This document shows, piece after piece, positions 63,138 through 64,000 of a stretch of DNA of 64,000 nucleotides. The position numbers were made by a program, and so were the translations under genes. Location of the stretch: assembly GCF_001640025.1 (NCBI RefSeq), contig NC_031671.1, positions 62,001-126,000 on the forward strand, in the 5' to 3' direction. Below the pieces are notes generated by a model. That model saw only the letters and a list, made by a program, of their open reading frames with translations. It was not told where the DNA came from and did no database searches. Position 1 is the first letter of the stretch; each line of letters starts with the position of its first letter. This stretch comes from Sugiyamaella lignohabitans. Lineage: Eukaryota > Ascomycota > Dipodascomycetes > Dipodascales > Trichomonascaceae.

Positions 63138-64000
63138 TCATTTTTTTTCAACTGTATCAGGTTTCTCGTCTTTCTTTTCCTTTTCAGATTCTTTAGACTC
63201 TTTTTGTGCCAACCCCTCCTTTTCAGCAGTCTGTTTTTTGACCTGAGCCTCGAATATCTGTTCCAAGTTGTATCTTTTCAGGGACTCAAATTCGCCGTCT
63301 ACTACAGCCATTCCTAAAGAGCTCTTGAAACAGTTGACAATGATGAGCCGGTCGTATTGCTTTAAATCGACTTTGTGACCATGGTTATTGCCGACAGTCT
63401 CAGCGACCTTGGGAATAATTGTTTCTCTATTCAAGATATGATGGTTTCGAATTTCGGTACGAATAGCGAACTTCAGTGGTTCCTGATCTTCAGCATGAAA
63501 GCTAGGTTTCAGAACAATTTTGGCTAACCGCTCGAGACCCGCTTCATTTGCAGTATCGGTCTGACTGACTGGGATCAGTCGCTGAGTATACCGTACTTTC
63601 TTAATGCTACTTCTTTGAGCATCGACACAAATAAACTTTACTAATTTGACGGGATCTATTGGCTTTTTCAGTCTGAAAAAGAGCACGCATTCGCATCCAA
63701 TGTCAATATGGGTGAATGGCTGAGAAACTTTGGCATCTTTGATCTCGCCTAATTCTTTTGCAATGGCCGCCTCAATATCATCAACACCTCCGTCCTCGAG
63801 ATCACCATCTTCGTCGTCATCCCCTTTTTCTGTCTTCCATGAATCTCCATATAACAGCTCGATGTACTAACGGTTAGTCTGATTCACTTGCCAGTTTGAA
63901 TACCAGAGCCTAATATCAGATTTCGTACTTACTTCAGATAGCAAATTTGTCATTTCATTCTTACATTGTGATTCGTGGCCTCTAACACATGTTACGTATA
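63138..64000 (-). CDS. TAN1: tRNA acetylation protein Tan1 (THUMP domain), 5' end outside window
   Basis: The gene is complement(join(63138..63866, 63933..>64000)). The 66-nt intron (donor GTAAGT at 63932, GACTAAC, TTAG at 63867) joins YVTCVRGHESQCKNEMTNLL to SEYIELLYGDSWK, which restores the conserved Tan1/THUMPD1 N-terminal pattern. Then come an acidic linker (GDDDEDGDLEDGG), CVLFFRLKKPIDPVKLVKF, and the THUMP core (LKFAIRTEIRNHHILN, GHKVDLKQYDRLIIVNCFKS, LKRYNLEQIF). Tan1 works with Kre33 to form N4-acetylcytidine in tRNA-Ser and tRNA-Leu. The C-terminus is a K/E-rich tail. The longest single frame starts at a GTG (63686) inside the exon and is not the true start. Confidence 0.92.

Overview
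The window is nuclear DNA of a budding yeast (Ascomycota, Saccharomycotina). It has single-exon or lightly spliced genes, introns with GTAAGT or GTGAGT donors and CTAAC-type branch points, and yeast-type orthologues (PMT1, GCN3, DBP7, RPC37, APM1, PET127, TAN1, FEX1). CTG encodes the invariant leucine in histone H4 (42048-42050), so it is not a CTG-to-Ser yeast. A HapX-type bZIP iron regulator and a UFL1 homologue point to an early-branching lineage. The density of GC-rich inverted repeats reminds me of Trichomonascaceae (Sugiyamaella/Blastobotrys-like), but that placement is an inference.

Layout. 0-7 kb: PMT1 (-) and an F-box/LRR gene (-). 8-15 kb: a HOL1-like MFS transporter (+) and a GT34 glycosyltransferase (+). 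16-27 kb: FPK1/KIN82-type kinase (+), fluoride exporter FEX1 (-), eIF2B-alpha GCN3 (+, one intron), RPC37 (-), DBP7 (+). 27-36 kb: a gene-poor stretch, then a Q/S-rich unknown protein (+) and a small unknown ORF (+). 36-46 kb: Zn2Cys6 factor (+), a divergent histone H3(-)/H4(+) pair, RKI1 (+), and a small secreted acidic protein (+). 46-64 kb: APM1 (-), a coiled-coil protein (+), HapX (-), PET127 (+), a DAL5-family transporter (-, one intron), linker histone H1 (-, one intron), UFL1 (-) and the 3' part of TAN1 (-, one intron). The genes are housekeeping, transport and regulatory loci with no operon-like grouping. The functional pairs are H3/H4 and possibly the RPC37/DBP7 divergent pair.

The dominant unexplained structure is a family of about 30 GC-rich inverted-repeat elements, roughly one per 2 kb and all intergenic. 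A full element is about 135-185 bp: an arm starting TGCCTCCGGCGG, a short spacer, and the inverted arm ending CCGCCGGAGGCA. Each arm carries nested perfect hairpins. Single arms and compound copies also occur. Twenty of the 24 annotated genes have an element within about 170 bp of the stop codon. The stems vary in sequence but keep their pairing.

Other notable points are a UFM1-ligase homologue in a budding yeast, an H3 tail with one- and three-residue insertions, and several 5'-end or exon structures that simple ORF calling misses. Start codons were checked against the DNA. Several longest reading frames begin at TTG or GTG, or run through the repeats, and these have been trimmed.
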